Below, piece by piece: positions 44,901-55,493 of a stretch of 64,000 nt of DNA. The stretch spans positions 434,001 to 498,000 of the forward strand of contig NC_016527.1 in the NCBI RefSeq assembly GCF_000236905.1, written 5' to 3'. The notes beneath the pieces were generated by a model. The model was not told where the DNA came from, did no database searches, and was given only the letters and a program-made list of their open reading frames with translations. Both the position numbers and the translations under genes were made by a program. Numbering within the stretch: position 1 is the stretch's first letter; every line of letters begins with the position of its first letter. This stretch comes from Tetrapisispora phaffii CBS 4417 (Eukaryota; Ascomycota; Saccharomycetes; Saccharomycetales; Saccharomycetaceae).

Positions 44901-45305
44901 ATGTCAAATTACTATACAATTAACAATTCTCAAAATATCAGTGGTCTAAATTTAGATCATAATAATAATAACCTAAACCGTGCTAATGGTGATGAAAACG
45001 GCAATAATCTATCATTAAGCCCATCTGATACTTACATACCCATCTCAAACTCACAGTTTCAACAAGAACAGTTCACATCAATCAATAACATGGAACAACA
45101 AGAGCAAAGTGAGATTGATGATGATGATTTATTATTTTCAATGGAAATTCAACAACCATATGAACTTAATGATATAAATAAAATCAATAACAGTTTTACT
45201 TCTGCAATTACAAATATGAGCATTTCAAATTATGGTTTTGATTATGAGAATAGTTTTGTGGATCCTGCTCAACAAAATTATAAATTATGGTTATCATCAT
45301 TTTAA
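44901..45305 (+). CDS. ICY1/ICY2: Icy1/Icy2-like small protein
   Basis: A 134-residue, Asn/Gln/Ser-rich, mostly disordered protein. The best landmark is the C-terminal YKLWLSSF, which resembles the end of S. cerevisiae Icy1/Icy2. Position between RPL36 and YMR196W is the same as in S. cerevisiae (YMR195W). Function is unclear; Icy1 was named for interaction with the cytoskeleton. The start is the ATG at 44901 (MSNYYTINN); the open frame extends 16 codons further upstream from a second ATG but that part is A/T-rich leader-like. The very long upstream spacer with Gcn4-type sites suggests conditional expression. Confidence 0.75.
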   Translation: MSNYYTINNSQNISGLNLDHNNNNLNRANGDENGNNLSLSPSDTYIPISNSQFQQEQFTSINNMEQQEQSEIDDDDLLFSMEIQQPYELNDINKINNSFTSAITNMSISNYGFDYENSFVDPAQQNYKLWLSSF

Positions 45306-46425
45306 ATAAAAAAGAAACACATACAAAAAAGATATTTAAACTTATGACCCTAATTTGTTAAATCCACTTTCTATTCTTCATTTCAAAAAAACATAAATCA
45401 TCCATATATGAGTTACATCGCACATAATGAAACCCCAAACTGCATTGAAATGTGTAATATTACTTTATCATTCTTTAACCAAATGAATGACAAGTTAATA
45501 TTATATATATAAATAAATCACAAGAAAACGTACCAAAGGTTTTTTTCTTCTTTTTTTTTTTCATAAAAAGACTAAGAATTGAAACCAATCGACTGGTTCA
45601 ATTCATAATTGCATAACACTTTTTTTTTTTATTTTAAATTTTTTTTTTAATTAACTAATTCATTGAATTAGAAAGAAATAAAAAAATAATATATTCTAAG
45701 TAATATATAATCATTTTTCTATATGATAAAATAATACTTATATTTTTTTTATAAACATTTAAAGTGTTGTAACATACTTTTTGTATGCTCTATATTCGAC
45801 GCTGAAACCTTAAGCTCAGATCAAATGTGTAACACAACACTTTAAATTGACATAGAATAATTAAATGACACCAAAATAAGTGACAATATAATTTTTAGAT
45901 AATCATTGCGTTTGTCGGAAAGGGACCGTTTACCAGACTTTCCACCTCATTTAAAAGGCCGAATTTCTCGTTATGTGAGGAAAACGACACAAATTGGAAA
46001 ATAGGGAGCAGAGCCGTGTGTCGTGCGAATCACTTGGTATGACTAACTGTCAAAGAAAGAGTAAAAATATAAAAAACCGGAGAGAGGATACTATTTACAA
46101 TATAAGTTCGAATTAACTTATATCTAAAGATACCTACATATTTATATATATATATAGCGATATTAATAGCATATCTATCTGTTATCTTAACCATGAATAT
46201 AAAGGTATCAGATATCAATAACCCAGATTATTTTGTCATCTTGTTATAGTACAAACTCTCAATGGTTTGAATAACCATCTACTATCTATCTATGCTGTAT
46301 TGTATTGTATTGTATTGTTTTATAGAAATTTGTTGCATTTGGTTGACTGTCGTCCGACTCCTCCAGCCCCTTGTTTCAATGTATAGTCTCGATTTAACCC
46401 ATCACACACCCCACGTATCATTTTG

Positions 46426-46438
46426 CCCCTCCCCCCCT
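46426..46438. promoter_or_regulatory. Overlapping CCCCT motifs upstream of YMR196W
   Basis: CCCCT at 46426-46430 and 46434-46438, within a C-rich run, about 530 bp before YMR196W. These resemble Msn2/Msn4 stress response elements. Confidence 0.45.
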
Positions 46439-46522
46439 TCTTGTAATTATCTCGCTCAGCTCATATGATTCCTTCTTTTTGGAAAGATCACCGCCAATAA
46501 TTTACGGGGTTTAATTGTGGTC

Positions 46523-46836
46523 NNNNNNNNNNNNNNNNNNNNNNNNNNNNNNNNNNNNNNNNNNNNNNNNNNNNNNNNNNNNNNNNNNNNNNNNNNNNNN
46601 NNNNNNNNNNNNNNNNNNNNNNNNNNNNNNNNNNNNNNNNNNNNNNNNNNNNNNNNNNNNNNNNNNNNNNNNNNNNNNNNNNNNNNNNNNNNNNNNNNNN
46701 NNNNNNNNNNNNNNNNNNNNNNNNNNNNNNNNNNNNNNNNNNNNNNNNNNNNNNNNNNNNNNNNNNNNNNNNNNNNNNNNNNNNNNNNNNNNNNNNNNNN
46801 NNNNNNNNNNNNNNNNNNNNNNNNNNNNNNNNNNNN
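46523..46836. other. Assembly gap of 314 N
   Basis: Run of unknown bases inside the YMR196W upstream region. Open frames called across it are artefacts. Confidence 1.
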
Positions 46837-46961
46837 TGGGCGGTTAATTTTTCTTTTTGTATTTTATTTAAGAATGTATCTAAGCAAATATATAATTTTG
46901 TTTCAACAATATTATTAATCTTTGTGTTTAGACACCCACCTAAAGAATATAAGCTGCGAAA

Positions 46962-49900
46962 ATGAATCAGTTTAGTGCTAAATTCATTGATACAACCGTA
47001 GAGGAACAGAGGTTGGCAGAAAATAGAAATAAAGAGAAATATTGGTTAAAATGGGGGCCTTATTTAAGTGAAAGGGCTTGGGCTACCGTGCGTGAAGATT
47101 ATTCTTACAATGGAGATGCATGGGCGAATTTCCCTTTCAGTCATGCTAATGCAAGAACATTCAGATGGGGGGAAGATGGTATATTTGGAGTTTCAGATAA
47201 TAAACAATTCATATGTTTAAGTGTGGCTTTGTGGAATGGTAAAGACGAACGTTTGAAGGAGAGGCTTTTTGGTTTAACAGGGCCTCAAGGTAATCATGGG
47301 GAGGATGTAAAGGAGTTATATTACTATTTGGATAATACTCCAACACATTCATTTATGAAATCTTTGTATAAATATCCTTTTAAGAAACCTTATCCTTACC
47401 AAGAACTGGTAAACGAGAACGGCAGAAGAACTTATGCCGATAAAGAATTTGAGATATATGATATCGATGGTTTATTTAAGGATTCAAAAGATGACGACGA
47501 TAATAAATATTATGACGTTTTCTTTGAAATGGCAAAAGATGATAAAAATCCCGATGAATTGAATTTTAGAATCACTGTTCATAATAGATCAGAAAAGGAC
47601 TCTGGTGAACTATACGTCATTCCACAAATATTTTTCAGAAATACTTGGGCTTGGGGCACTAAACACAATAAATATAAAAAAAAACCAATTTTGAAAAAAG
47701 ATGAAAAATTATCAAACATGATTCACGTGAGTCATGAGAAATATGGAGAAAGAGCAATCATTTTTCAACCTTCTCCAGGAGAATTCCCAATTGATTCAAC
47801 ACAAGGTAATAATGGACATAATTCTGTTGAAAACACTACAGATGATGTCAAACCACAATTATTATTTACAGACAATGAATCAAACTTGGTCAAATTATAT
47901 AATTCTAAAGAAAATACATCTAAATATACAAAAGATGCTTTTGAAGAGTATATTGTCCATGGTAATAAAGATAATTCGGTAAATCCAAATAATGAAGGTA
48001 CCAAAGCTTGTGCCGTCTATCATTTTAAAAATATTCCACCAAAAGAATATGTCACTGTCAGATATAAATTTACAAATGATCTCGAAACTAGCATTTATCA
48101 AATAGATGATCTGGCTGTGGTTGATGAAGAAGAATTAGACACAACAATAAATGATCGTGAAGAAGAGGCTGATAATTTCTATTGGAGAATTACACCATTA
48201 CCAATTGATGATCATTTAAGAAAAATACAAAGGCAGGCGTTCGCAGGATTGTTATGGACAAAACAGTTTTACAATCTCACTTTCAATTCTTGGTATTATG
48301 GTGATCCAAATTCCAAGTTGAGACCTGCACCTGATAGAGCAAATGGAAGAAATAAAAATTGGAAACATTTATATATTGAGGATGTTTTATCCATGCCAGA
48401 TAAATGGGAATATCCGTTTTTTGCATCATGGGATACAGCATTCCATTGTATACCATTAGCAATGATCGATCCCGACTTTGCTAAGAAACAACTAGATCTA
48501 CTAACAAGGGAATGGTATATGCACCCAAATGGTCAAATTCCAGCTTATGAATGGAATTTCAATGATGTGAATCCTCCTGTCCATGCTTGGGCAGTATACA
48601 GAGTTTTTAAGATCGAAAGAAACCTATACAACAGAGAAGATCGAGTTTTCTTGGAACGTGTCTTCCAAAAGTTGCTTTTGAATTTTACTTGGTGGGTAAA
48701 TCGTAAAGATAGTAGTGGAAATAATATTTTTGAAGGGGGTTTCCTAGGGTTGGATAATATTGGTATTTTTAATCGGTCCGAACCACTGCCAACAGGAGGA
48801 ACATTAGAACAGGCTGATTCCACAGGCTGGATGGCTTTCTTCAGTTTACAGATGTTAAATATTGCTCTAGAATTAGCTAAAGAGAACCCTGTTTACGAAG
48901 ACATAGCTTCAAAATTTTTTGAGCATTTTATTTTAATTAGTGATTCTTTATCTTTCGAATATTTAGTCGATTTAACTGGATCTGAATGCAAAGATATTGT
49001 GAAACAAAATCTATGGAATGAAGAAGATCAATTTTACTATGACACAATATCTTGGGGTGCCGAAAATAAAATGCAATTACCGATTAGATCGCTGGTAGGC
49101 CTAATTCCATTGTATGCCTCGATGACATTGGAGCCTCATTTACTAACTAAGTTTCCAAATTTTAAGAAAAGAGTAGATTGGTTTGTTGAAAATCAACCTG
49201 AAATTCTTGAGAGAAATTTTGCCTCAATGACAAAAAGGGGTGTAGGAGAAAGAATGCTGTTGTCACTAGTAACAGAAGATAGACTAAAAGCTATTTTGAG
49301 TCGTTTGCTAGATGAAAACGAGTTTTTGAGTGAATTTGGTGTACGATCGTTATCTAAACACCACGAAGAACACCCGTACGTTATGGATGTTAATAATTCC
49401 ACTTATACTGTCAAATATTTACCTGGGGAATCCGACTCTGGTATGTTTGGTGGCAATTCAAATTGGAGAGGTCCAATTTGGTTTCCAACCACATTTCTAC
49501 TTATTGAAGCGTTACAAAGATTTTTTTTGTATTATGGACCTGAATTCAAAATTGAATGTCCAACAGGGTCAGGTCAAATGATGAATTTGGCAGAAGTAGC
49601 AGAAGAAATATGTTATCGTATGATCCATATTTTCTTACCGGACGAAAATGGAAGGAAAGCAGTATTTGATGGAAATACTTGTAATGTTCTTTCTCATGAT
49701 GAGTATTTTAAAGATTACATCTTGTTTTATGAATATTTTGACGGTGATACTGGTCGTGGATTAGGTGCATCCCACCAGTGTGGATGGACTTCCTTGGTAG
49801 CCAAATGGATCAGTGACATCGGTTTATCTAATGTCAGACAATCACGTGCTTCTAGAGCGTCAATTAACTCCATAGTTTCGGAGAATGAGGCTCATGTTAG

Positions 49901-50252
49901 TGATACTCAACTAAAGCGCCCCCAGCTTCCAAAAATAAGGAAAAAGAGTATCAAGTCAATGGTAATTCTTACATCAAACTTGTTAGAATTATCAGAAGAA
50001 GAAAAACATAATTACACAATTGGAAATATTAAATCTGGGAATTCAACACCAACACCTAAACAACATTCCAGCCGTTACAGCTCATTAGAACCACATAGCC
50101 ATTCTAATAGTTTTGCTCATGAGAATGAACAACATCTTATTAATAAATTAAAGGATGAGATTGGCAAGATGTCATTTGAAGCTGATGGCAGTGAAAAGAA
50201 AAAGCCCGGTTCTTCAATATATGACACCGAGAATGAATTTTCTTGTCAATAA
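46962..50252 (+). CDS. Putative glycoside hydrolase of the GH63-like family (YMR196W type)
   Basis: Orthologue of S. cerevisiae YMR196W, a cytoplasmic protein of unknown substrate related to mannosyl-oligosaccharide glucosidase. The 1096-residue product has an N-terminal beta-rich half (about 1-400) and a C-terminal (alpha/alpha)6-type half. Conserved blocks are WGPYLSERAWATVREDYS, WEYPFFASWDTAFHCIPLA, HPNGQIPAYEWNFNDVNPPVHAWA and NWRGPIWFPTTFLLIEAL, which hold the probable catalytic acids. No signal peptide is seen, agreeing with a cytosolic location. The Ser-rich C-terminal tail after about residue 980 is weakly conserved. The gene order ICY - YMR196W - VTI1 is as in S. cerevisiae. Confidence 0.9.
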   Translation: MNQFSAKFIDTTVEEQRLAENRNKEKYWLKWGPYLSERAWATVREDYSYNGDAWANFPFSHANARTFRWGEDGIFGVSDNKQFICLSVALWNGKDERLKERLFGLTGPQGNHGEDVKELYYYLDNTPTHSFMKSLYKYPFKKPYPYQELVNENGRRTYADKEFEIYDIDGLFKDSKDDDDNKYYDVFFEMAKDDKNPDELNFRITVHNRSEKDSGELYVIPQIFFRNTWAWGTKHNKYKKKPILKKDEKLSNMIHVSHEKYGERAIIFQPSPGEFPIDSTQGNNGHNSVENTTDDVKPQLLFTDNESNLVKLYNSKENTSKYTKDAFEEYIVHGNKDNSVNPNNEGTKACAVYHFKNIPPKEYVTVRYKFTNDLETSIYQIDDLAVVDEEELDTTINDREEEADNFYWRITPLPIDDHLRKIQRQAFAGLLWTKQFYNLTFNSWYYGDPNSKLRPAPDRANGRNKNWKHLYIEDVLSMPDKWEYPFFASWDTAFHCIPLAMIDPDFAKKQLDLLTREWYMHPNGQIPAYEWNFNDVNPPVHAWAVYRVFKIERNLYNREDRVFLERVFQKLLLNFTWWVNRKDSSGNNIFEGGFLGLDNIGIFNRSEPLPTGGTLEQADSTGWMAFFSLQMLNIALELAKENPVYEDIASKFFEHFILISDSLSFEYLVDLTGSECKDIVKQNLWNEEDQFYYDTISWGAENKMQLPIRSLVGLIPLYASMTLEPHLLTKFPNFKKRVDWFVENQPEILERNFASMTKRGVGERMLLSLVTEDRLKAILSRLLDENEFLSEFGVRSLSKHHEEHPYVMDVNNSTYTVKYLPGESDSGMFGGNSNWRGPIWFPTTFLLIEALQRFFLYYGPEFKIECPTGSGQMMNLAEVAEEICYRMIHIFLPDENGRKAVFDGNTCNVLSHDEYFKDYILFYEYFDGDTGRGLGASHQCGWTSLVAKWISDIGLSNVRQSRASRASINSIVSENEAHVSDTQLKRPQLPKIRKKSIKSMVILTSNLLELSEEEKHNYTIGNIKSGNSTPTPKQHSSRYSSLEPHSHSNSFAHENEQHLINKLKDEIGKMSFEADGSEKKKPGSSIYDTENEFSCQ

Positions 50253-50434
50253 TTCAAATTATCTACTTTTATATATTCAATCTCAGTACATTATTCTATT
50301 TAATAAGTTATTTTCTGTACCATATCGTAATTTATATACATCCTATTAATACTACTATATTTTATATCTATATAGATACACATACATACAAATATATATA
50401 TATGTCTATTTATTTCCAGTAATTAATCCTATAA

Positions 50435-51124
50435 TTACTTAAATTTCGAGAAGAGTACTAACAGTATCAACAAGATCAAAACTGCTATTATAGCATAACT
50501 GATAAATTTATTAGCTACCAATCGTCTACTCATTGTCTTTATAGTTTGCATACTCTTATCGATATATGAATCAGCTTGAAATAATGTTTGTCTTGCATTT
50601 TCAAGAGTTTCTCTTTGTGACCTCAAATCTCTCATAATTTGAGAACCAATATTTTCTGTCTCTGTTGCTATCCTTGTGGCTTCAGTTAATCTATCACCAC
50701 TCTTTGTCAATGTTGCATGATTTTTTAATAACTGCTGCCTTTGCTCGTCATCCATATATTGCAAACTCCCATTATTTTCCAGGTTATTTTCATTCCCGTT
50801 GCCACCAAATAGCATATCTCTATCCCTTTCATCCATTAATTTTTGTAAAGGCTGTTTAACATCATTCACAATAAATTTCTGATAATCACGTAGTTTAGAC
50901 TTCAATCTAGCACGATCTTGTGAGTTACTTCCCGTGATAGTGTTATTTATTTCTATGTCCATCTGATCTATCAAATCTAACAGCTCGTCTTGTTCTTCTT
51001 CAATTTCTTTTAATGTAGCATTACGTTGTGGTAGTTGTTGATTCTTAGCTTCCCTTAAATTGGAACGTGCTTTTTCCAACGTAAGTTTAAATTCAGATTC
51101 GTATGAAGATAATAATGAACTCAT
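50435..51124 (-). CDS. VTI1: Qb-SNARE Vti1
   Basis: SNARE for fusion at Golgi, endosome and vacuole, partner of Pep12, Vam3, Sed5 and Tlg2. The 229-residue product has an N-terminal helical domain (MSSLLSSYESEFKLTLEKA), then the SNARE helix containing LRSQRETLENAR with the zero-layer glutamine. It ends in a single hydrophobic anchor (ISYAIIAVLILLILLVLF) and a short basic end. It converges with YMR196W (182 bp between stops) and is divergent from YAH1. Confidence 0.95.
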   Translation of the reverse strand: MSSLLSSYESEFKLTLEKARSNLREAKNQQLPQRNATLKEIEEEQDELLDLIDQMDIEINNTITGSNSQDRARLKSKLRDYQKFIVNDVKQPLQKLMDERDRDMLFGGNGNENNLENNGSLQYMDDEQRQQLLKNHATLTKSGDRLTEATRIATETENIGSQIMRDLRSQRETLENARQTLFQADSYIDKSMQTIKTMSRRLVANKFISYAIIAVLILLILLVLFSKFK

Positions 51125-51807
51125 GTTATATAAGAAGTTACTACTAATAATACTTATCTTTTTCTGTTACCTTGTTTTTAATGTGAGATTTACTTCAGTA
51201 ATCTCGACTTTTACAATGGAAAAAAACCAGATCAAATTCAGTACCTGAAAATAATTAATTGTTCCACTGCCAATCACAATTAATTGAACTGTTTGATATA
51301 CAATTACGAGCAAAATCTATTCATAAATTATATGTATACTGTCTGAATCCTTTATCGATTTATATCTATCGTGGACTTTTTGATATCAATTATTACACCT
51401 TCAAGAATTTACCCGCAGTAATCCTATTCTATTTTGTCTTTTAAGACTGGATAGTCATTTTTTCATCCGTTCTACGGGCATTTGTTAACAAATTCAATAA
51501 TTCGATAGAGTCTTTCAATAATGTATTTGGATCATTTGAACTCAAAGTCATTTACAATGAGTAACATTAATTAGAATCAATATAAATTATTTAAATTAGA
51601 TTCATAGATTAAGTATATAAATGGTCAAGCTTATGCACTGTTCCATCCTAAAGTAACTGCTTTGTCCAATTTTCGTTTTTGACTATTATTCGGTTGACCT
51701 GAATAAACTTTAGAGGACGTTGGACAAGTTTTGAAACATTTTTTTTATTGAATAAAATTTTCAATTACTATATATAATAATTGCAGGAAACTCTAGGTGA
51801 AATCAAG
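51125..51807. other. Divergent promoter region of VTI1 and YAH1
   Basis: About 680 bp with a Reb1-type site near the middle. Short open frames here are not supported. Confidence 0.65.
51409..51415 (-). promoter_or_regulatory. Reb1-type binding site (TTACCCG)
   Basis: TTACCCG, 285 bp upstream of VTI1 and about 395 bp upstream of YAH1. Confidence 0.5.
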
Positions 51808-52374
51808 ATGAGCTTTCTTTATGGTGTTCCACTGAGGAGCATTACAACTGGAACGAGAAGAGTTACTGCGAAGACAACAATCGGTTCTTTAGGGTATGCT
51901 GCCACCATGTTATACAACTCTGGTAAGGTCAGTAACAATAATACATCATTAAGAGCTCGTGTTCTATCAGCAGGGTTTTCTACATCTTCTATATGGTATC
52001 ATGGGCATCTTAAGACGCCCAAACCAGGTGAGGAGTTGAAAATTACATTCATATTGAAAGATGGTAAGCAGACAACATATGACACGTCAGAAGGTGATTC
52101 TATATTGGATATTGCAGAAGCTCATAATTTAGACATGGAAGGTGCATGTGGAGGGTCATGCGCTTGCTCTACTTGTCATGTCATAGTTGATCCAGATTAT
52201 TACGATGCAATTCCAGAACCTAATGACGACGAAAATGATATGTTGGATTTAGCTTACGGCTTGACGGAAACTTCAAGACTGGGGTGTCAAGTTAAAATGT
52301 CTAAGGATATAGATGGAATAAGAGTAGCATTACCTGCATTGACAAGGAATGTCAGTTTGAAAGATTACAAATGA
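51808..52374 (+). CDS. YAH1: Mitochondrial [2Fe-2S] ferredoxin (adrenodoxin type)
   Basis: Matrix ferredoxin that supplies electrons for Fe-S cluster assembly on Isu1 and for heme A and coenzyme Q synthesis. The 188-residue product has an arginine- and serine-rich presequence of about 70 residues. Then comes the ferredoxin fold from KPGEELKITFILKDG. Cluster ligands are C114, C120, C123 (EGACGGSCACSTC) and C160 (SRLGCQ). The ATG at 51808 is the first in frame; the open frame further upstream lacks an ATG. The mature part is very close to S. cerevisiae Yah1. Confidence 0.96.
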   Translation: MSFLYGVPLRSITTGTRRVTAKTTIGSLGYAATMLYNSGKVSNNNTSLRARVLSAGFSTSSIWYHGHLKTPKPGEELKITFILKDGKQTTYDTSEGDSILDIAEAHNLDMEGACGGSCACSTCHVIVDPDYYDAIPEPNDDENDMLDLAYGLTETSRLGCQVKMSKDIDGIRVALPALTRNVSLKDYK

Positions 52375-53253
52375 TTCAGAAGATGTCTCTTTTTTATCGG
52401 TTACATAAAATAGCATACCCTGGAAAACTAATAAAGTTAATATATACCTCTGTAAATACTTATATAAATATTTCATCACTTACACAACTTATTTATCAAA
52501 AAAGAAAATATGATAACATCTGTGTAAATAGCAACACATCTTTAATAGTTCATTTCTCATGTCATGTCTATATCAAGAATTGACGTAAAAAGCATTCCGT
52601 ACCAGATACCTAAGAAGGTTGACTGTGTTTTTTTTCAGGATAATTGTAACCAAGAAATGTATCAAACTTTTGCATGCATACAGAGCCAATTGATGCACAT
52701 ACTATATATTATTCAAGCCTTAATTAAGAACTTCATCATCTTTATTGAACTGTCTCATCTTAGATGCGTGTGACAGCTTTTAGCGTAGTGGTCACGTGCC
52801 TCATCGGTTTCCCGTTTGTTTACAATTTGTTTCAAGTGCAAACAAAATATTGGCATCAAGATCACAAAAGTAAATATAACGAATATTGCGATGAATCACA
52901 ATAGTATCATGGGTTAAAAACATGGTGACAAAGGCAATTGAAGGATCTATATGACGTTATCATAATCAGTAATACACAGAGACTTGTCCAAGGCGATTTT
53001 TAGTAACATTATAGAGGGCTCATTTGACAAAAATTAACACGCAGCTTCTTTTGCAATATTTTGAAACAACTTATTATTGTTAAATCGTATCTTTGAGAAT
53101 AAATATTTCTGTTATCAAACAAGTTTCTATTCGTTAATTAAAATAACTATTTAGAATAAAATTCGAGAAAATAGAGCATCTATATAAATACTGGTGAATC
53201 TTTATTGTAATAATATAATAAGAACCATACTTTTTTTTTTAGTAGATATCATT
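52375..53253. other. Spacer between YAH1 and CIK1/VIK1
   Basis: About 880 bp between two genes on the same strand. A GTCACGTG box lies at 52791-52798. Small open frames (52371-52583, 52564-52773) show no features of real genes. Confidence 0.65.
52791..52798. promoter_or_regulatory. GTCACGTG box (Cbf1-type)
   Basis: Exact Cbf1-type E-box, about 460 bp upstream of the CIK1/VIK1 start. The same octamer can be centromere element I, but no A/T-rich element II of the right length followed by element III is seen. Confidence 0.45.
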
Positions 53254-55296
53254 ATGAGTAATAATACTTCAAAGATCCCTTCATTATCATTGGTAGATAA
53301 CACATTTGATTCTACTTTGCATGTGAACAAGAAGCTAAAGTTATCATCAGATAGAGAGATGCTAAGTGATGTCACCAACAATGCAAAAAATAAATACTCA
53401 TATCGTAAAAACTCAAACGATAAAAATGTATCCAATATTTCAAGACTAAATAGTTTATATGATATGCAAAATAGAAGATTGATGAATAAATATATATATG
53501 GTGATGCACATGCGGTTGAAGAAGTCAAAAAACGTGAACGTAAAATTATCAAAGATATGAACCATTTAATCAATGCCATAGCAGAAATAGATAAAGAAAC
53601 TTCATCAGTAATGTCGTCTGACTTGCCAGAGATTAGATATCAGATATCAAAAAAGAAGAATGGTTGTGCTGAATTAGAAAAAGAAATAATGAATTTGAAT
53701 TCAATGTTAGATTTAAAGCAGGGCGACTTAGATCTGTTTAAAAGAAACGAAGAACTGGAGATCAAAAATTTACACTTAAAATATGAAGTTGAATTGCAAG
53801 AGTTAGAAAATGAATTACAAGAAGAACTGAATCAAGAAAAGTTTAAATGGGAAAAGCAAAAACAGGAATTAGAAAACATGAAACCAAGCGAAGAGATTGC
53901 TCAAGAGATAGAGATATTAAAAGGTGAACTTGAATCAGCAAAAATTGAATTGAATAACATTATAAACCAGAACGAGATACAACTAAATGATTACAAAGCA
54001 GAACTTCAAAATAAATTTGAAGAATTTAAGAAAGAAAAGAAGGCTCCTTTAGATAAACTTATTAGTAATAAGGAACAATTAAAAGAGAATATTGAAAAAT
54101 ATGAGACTGAAATAATAAATATCACCAAAGAACAAGATTTGCTGAAGAAGTCACAAGAAGATTTAAGAGAAAAGATTGAAAATTATAGTCAAAAATTAAA
54201 GAATTCTGAAAATGAAATGGTTCCACTAAATGAAAAATTAATGGCTGTTTCCAAAGAGTTTGAAATTCTCAAAAGTGAAAATGATAAATTAAAAGAATTG
54301 GCTTTCAAAGAAGAGCAACTCTACAAAGAAAAATATGAACAAGTTGAAGAAGAGCAACTACGAAGAAAAAAATTGGAAAACTCCATTGATGAGCTCAAAG
54401 GCACTATTAGATGTGTGGCCTATTATTCCACTACCGAGTTGCAAGATGCATATTCAATTGATATTCCAAGCCACACCATCACTTCAATTGATGTCGCTGG
54501 CAATGAGAACAATTTAAATTTAAAATTTTCAGACAATGTAAATAAAAAAGACGAGGTGAAGAGCTTACCTAATATGTATGAGTTTAACAGAGTAATTCCA
54601 TCAGAATTAATTGAAGAGTCTATGATGTTATGCGATGAATATCAATGCTATCATGATATGTGTTTAGAGAACAGAACCAATTTTAATTTAATTTCCGTAT
54701 CAGCAAGCCCATGGAACAAATTACGCAAAGCTGTCTTTCAATTATTAATCCCAAAGTATTTAGAAAAGTACAATATTTCTCTACAAAGTGTTTTTCTTTC
54801 CGAAGAGGTATACTCACAAGATTTATTATTACAGTATGCAGATACATCAATGAATCCAGAAGATATTAAAGATGGTATAGATCTTAAAATCGAAGAGAAT
54901 TCTATTGAACTGAATAGTTACAGCATGGAAATTAAGGAAGACATTTCTGAGCTACCAACAGAAGTAATTGAACCAAAAGAAATAACTGAAAGTGGTATAA
55001 ATATCTTGAAGTTCAAATTTCTAGAGAAAAATGAATCTGAATTAGAACAAGAGGAAAATCCAATTAATTATTACTTTGTGGAGTTTTATAATTTGGAAAC
55101 CAATTATGTGTTAGAAAAGTATGTTACACCAGGCGAAACACCAACCACACCTATAGGGATGATAATTAAAAAACTAATACAAGACACAAAGTCATATTTC
55201 ATATTTAAAATGGACAAAGTTGACGTAACAGATTTATTTACCAACATATCGAATAAAGTTAGTAAATTAAAAAATCCAAAGAGGAAACCAAACTAA
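53254..55296 (+). CDS. CIK1/VIK1: Kar3-associated non-catalytic kinesin partner (Cik1/Vik1)
   Basis: Accessory subunit that dimerises with the kinesin-14 Kar3 and directs it to microtubules in karyogamy or to spindle poles. The 680-residue product has a disordered N terminus with basic patches, and a long coiled coil (about 110-380) full of Glu/Lys heptads. The C-terminal domain begins near IRCVAYYSTTELQDAYSID and folds like a kinesin motor head, but has no P-loop or switch motifs, as in Vik1. The single gene stands in the place of both S. cerevisiae paralogues, so it may serve both roles. The ATG at 53254 is the first one in frame. Confidence 0.9.
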   Translation: MSNNTSKIPSLSLVDNTFDSTLHVNKKLKLSSDREMLSDVTNNAKNKYSYRKNSNDKNVSNISRLNSLYDMQNRRLMNKYIYGDAHAVEEVKKRERKIIKDMNHLINAIAEIDKETSSVMSSDLPEIRYQISKKKNGCAELEKEIMNLNSMLDLKQGDLDLFKRNEELEIKNLHLKYEVELQELENELQEELNQEKFKWEKQKQELENMKPSEEIAQEIEILKGELESAKIELNNIINQNEIQLNDYKAELQNKFEEFKKEKKAPLDKLISNKEQLKENIEKYETEIINITKEQDLLKKSQEDLREKIENYSQKLKNSENEMVPLNEKLMAVSKEFEILKSENDKLKELAFKEEQLYKEKYEQVEEEQLRRKKLENSIDELKGTIRCVAYYSTTELQDAYSIDIPSHTITSIDVAGNENNLNLKFSDNVNKKDEVKSLPNMYEFNRVIPSELIEESMMLCDEYQCYHDMCLENRTNFNLISVSASPWNKLRKAVFQLLIPKYLEKYNISLQSVFLSEEVYSQDLLLQYADTSMNPEDIKDGIDLKIEENSIELNSYSMEIKEDISELPTEVIEPKEITESGINILKFKFLEKNESELEQEENPINYYFVEFYNLETNYVLEKYVTPGETPTTPIGMIIKKLIQDTKSYFIFKMDKVDVTDLFTNISNKVSKLKNPKRKPN

Positions 55297-55493
55297 TCCG
55301 CATAGCATTCCACAAATTTCTCCTAAAGTTCGTCTATTTGTGCCAAGATAGCATATATATAAAGTTTTAATTACATTTTATAATTATATAACTTTGATTT
55401 TAGTTCATTAATCCATGCATTATTTAAAGATACAACATCTACAACAGTCTTTTCATGGACTGTTTAATATATTCGATGTACTTGTACATTATT

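Larger units (their letters stand above)
45306..46961. other. Spacer between ICY and YMR196W, with assembly gap
   Basis: About 1.66 kb, of which 314 bases are unknown. Poly-T and poly-A tracts dominate from 45540 to 45760. A TGTAT pentamer repeat is at 46296-46318 and C-rich stress-element-like motifs are at 46426-46438. No gene is visible, but one cannot be excluded in the gap. Confidence 0.65.

Noticed and set aside
46515..46918. Open frames crossing the N run
   Set aside because: Artefacts of unknown bases.
52564..52800. Possible centromere at the GTCACGTG box
   Set aside because: No adjacent A/T-rich element II with a CCGAA-containing element III.
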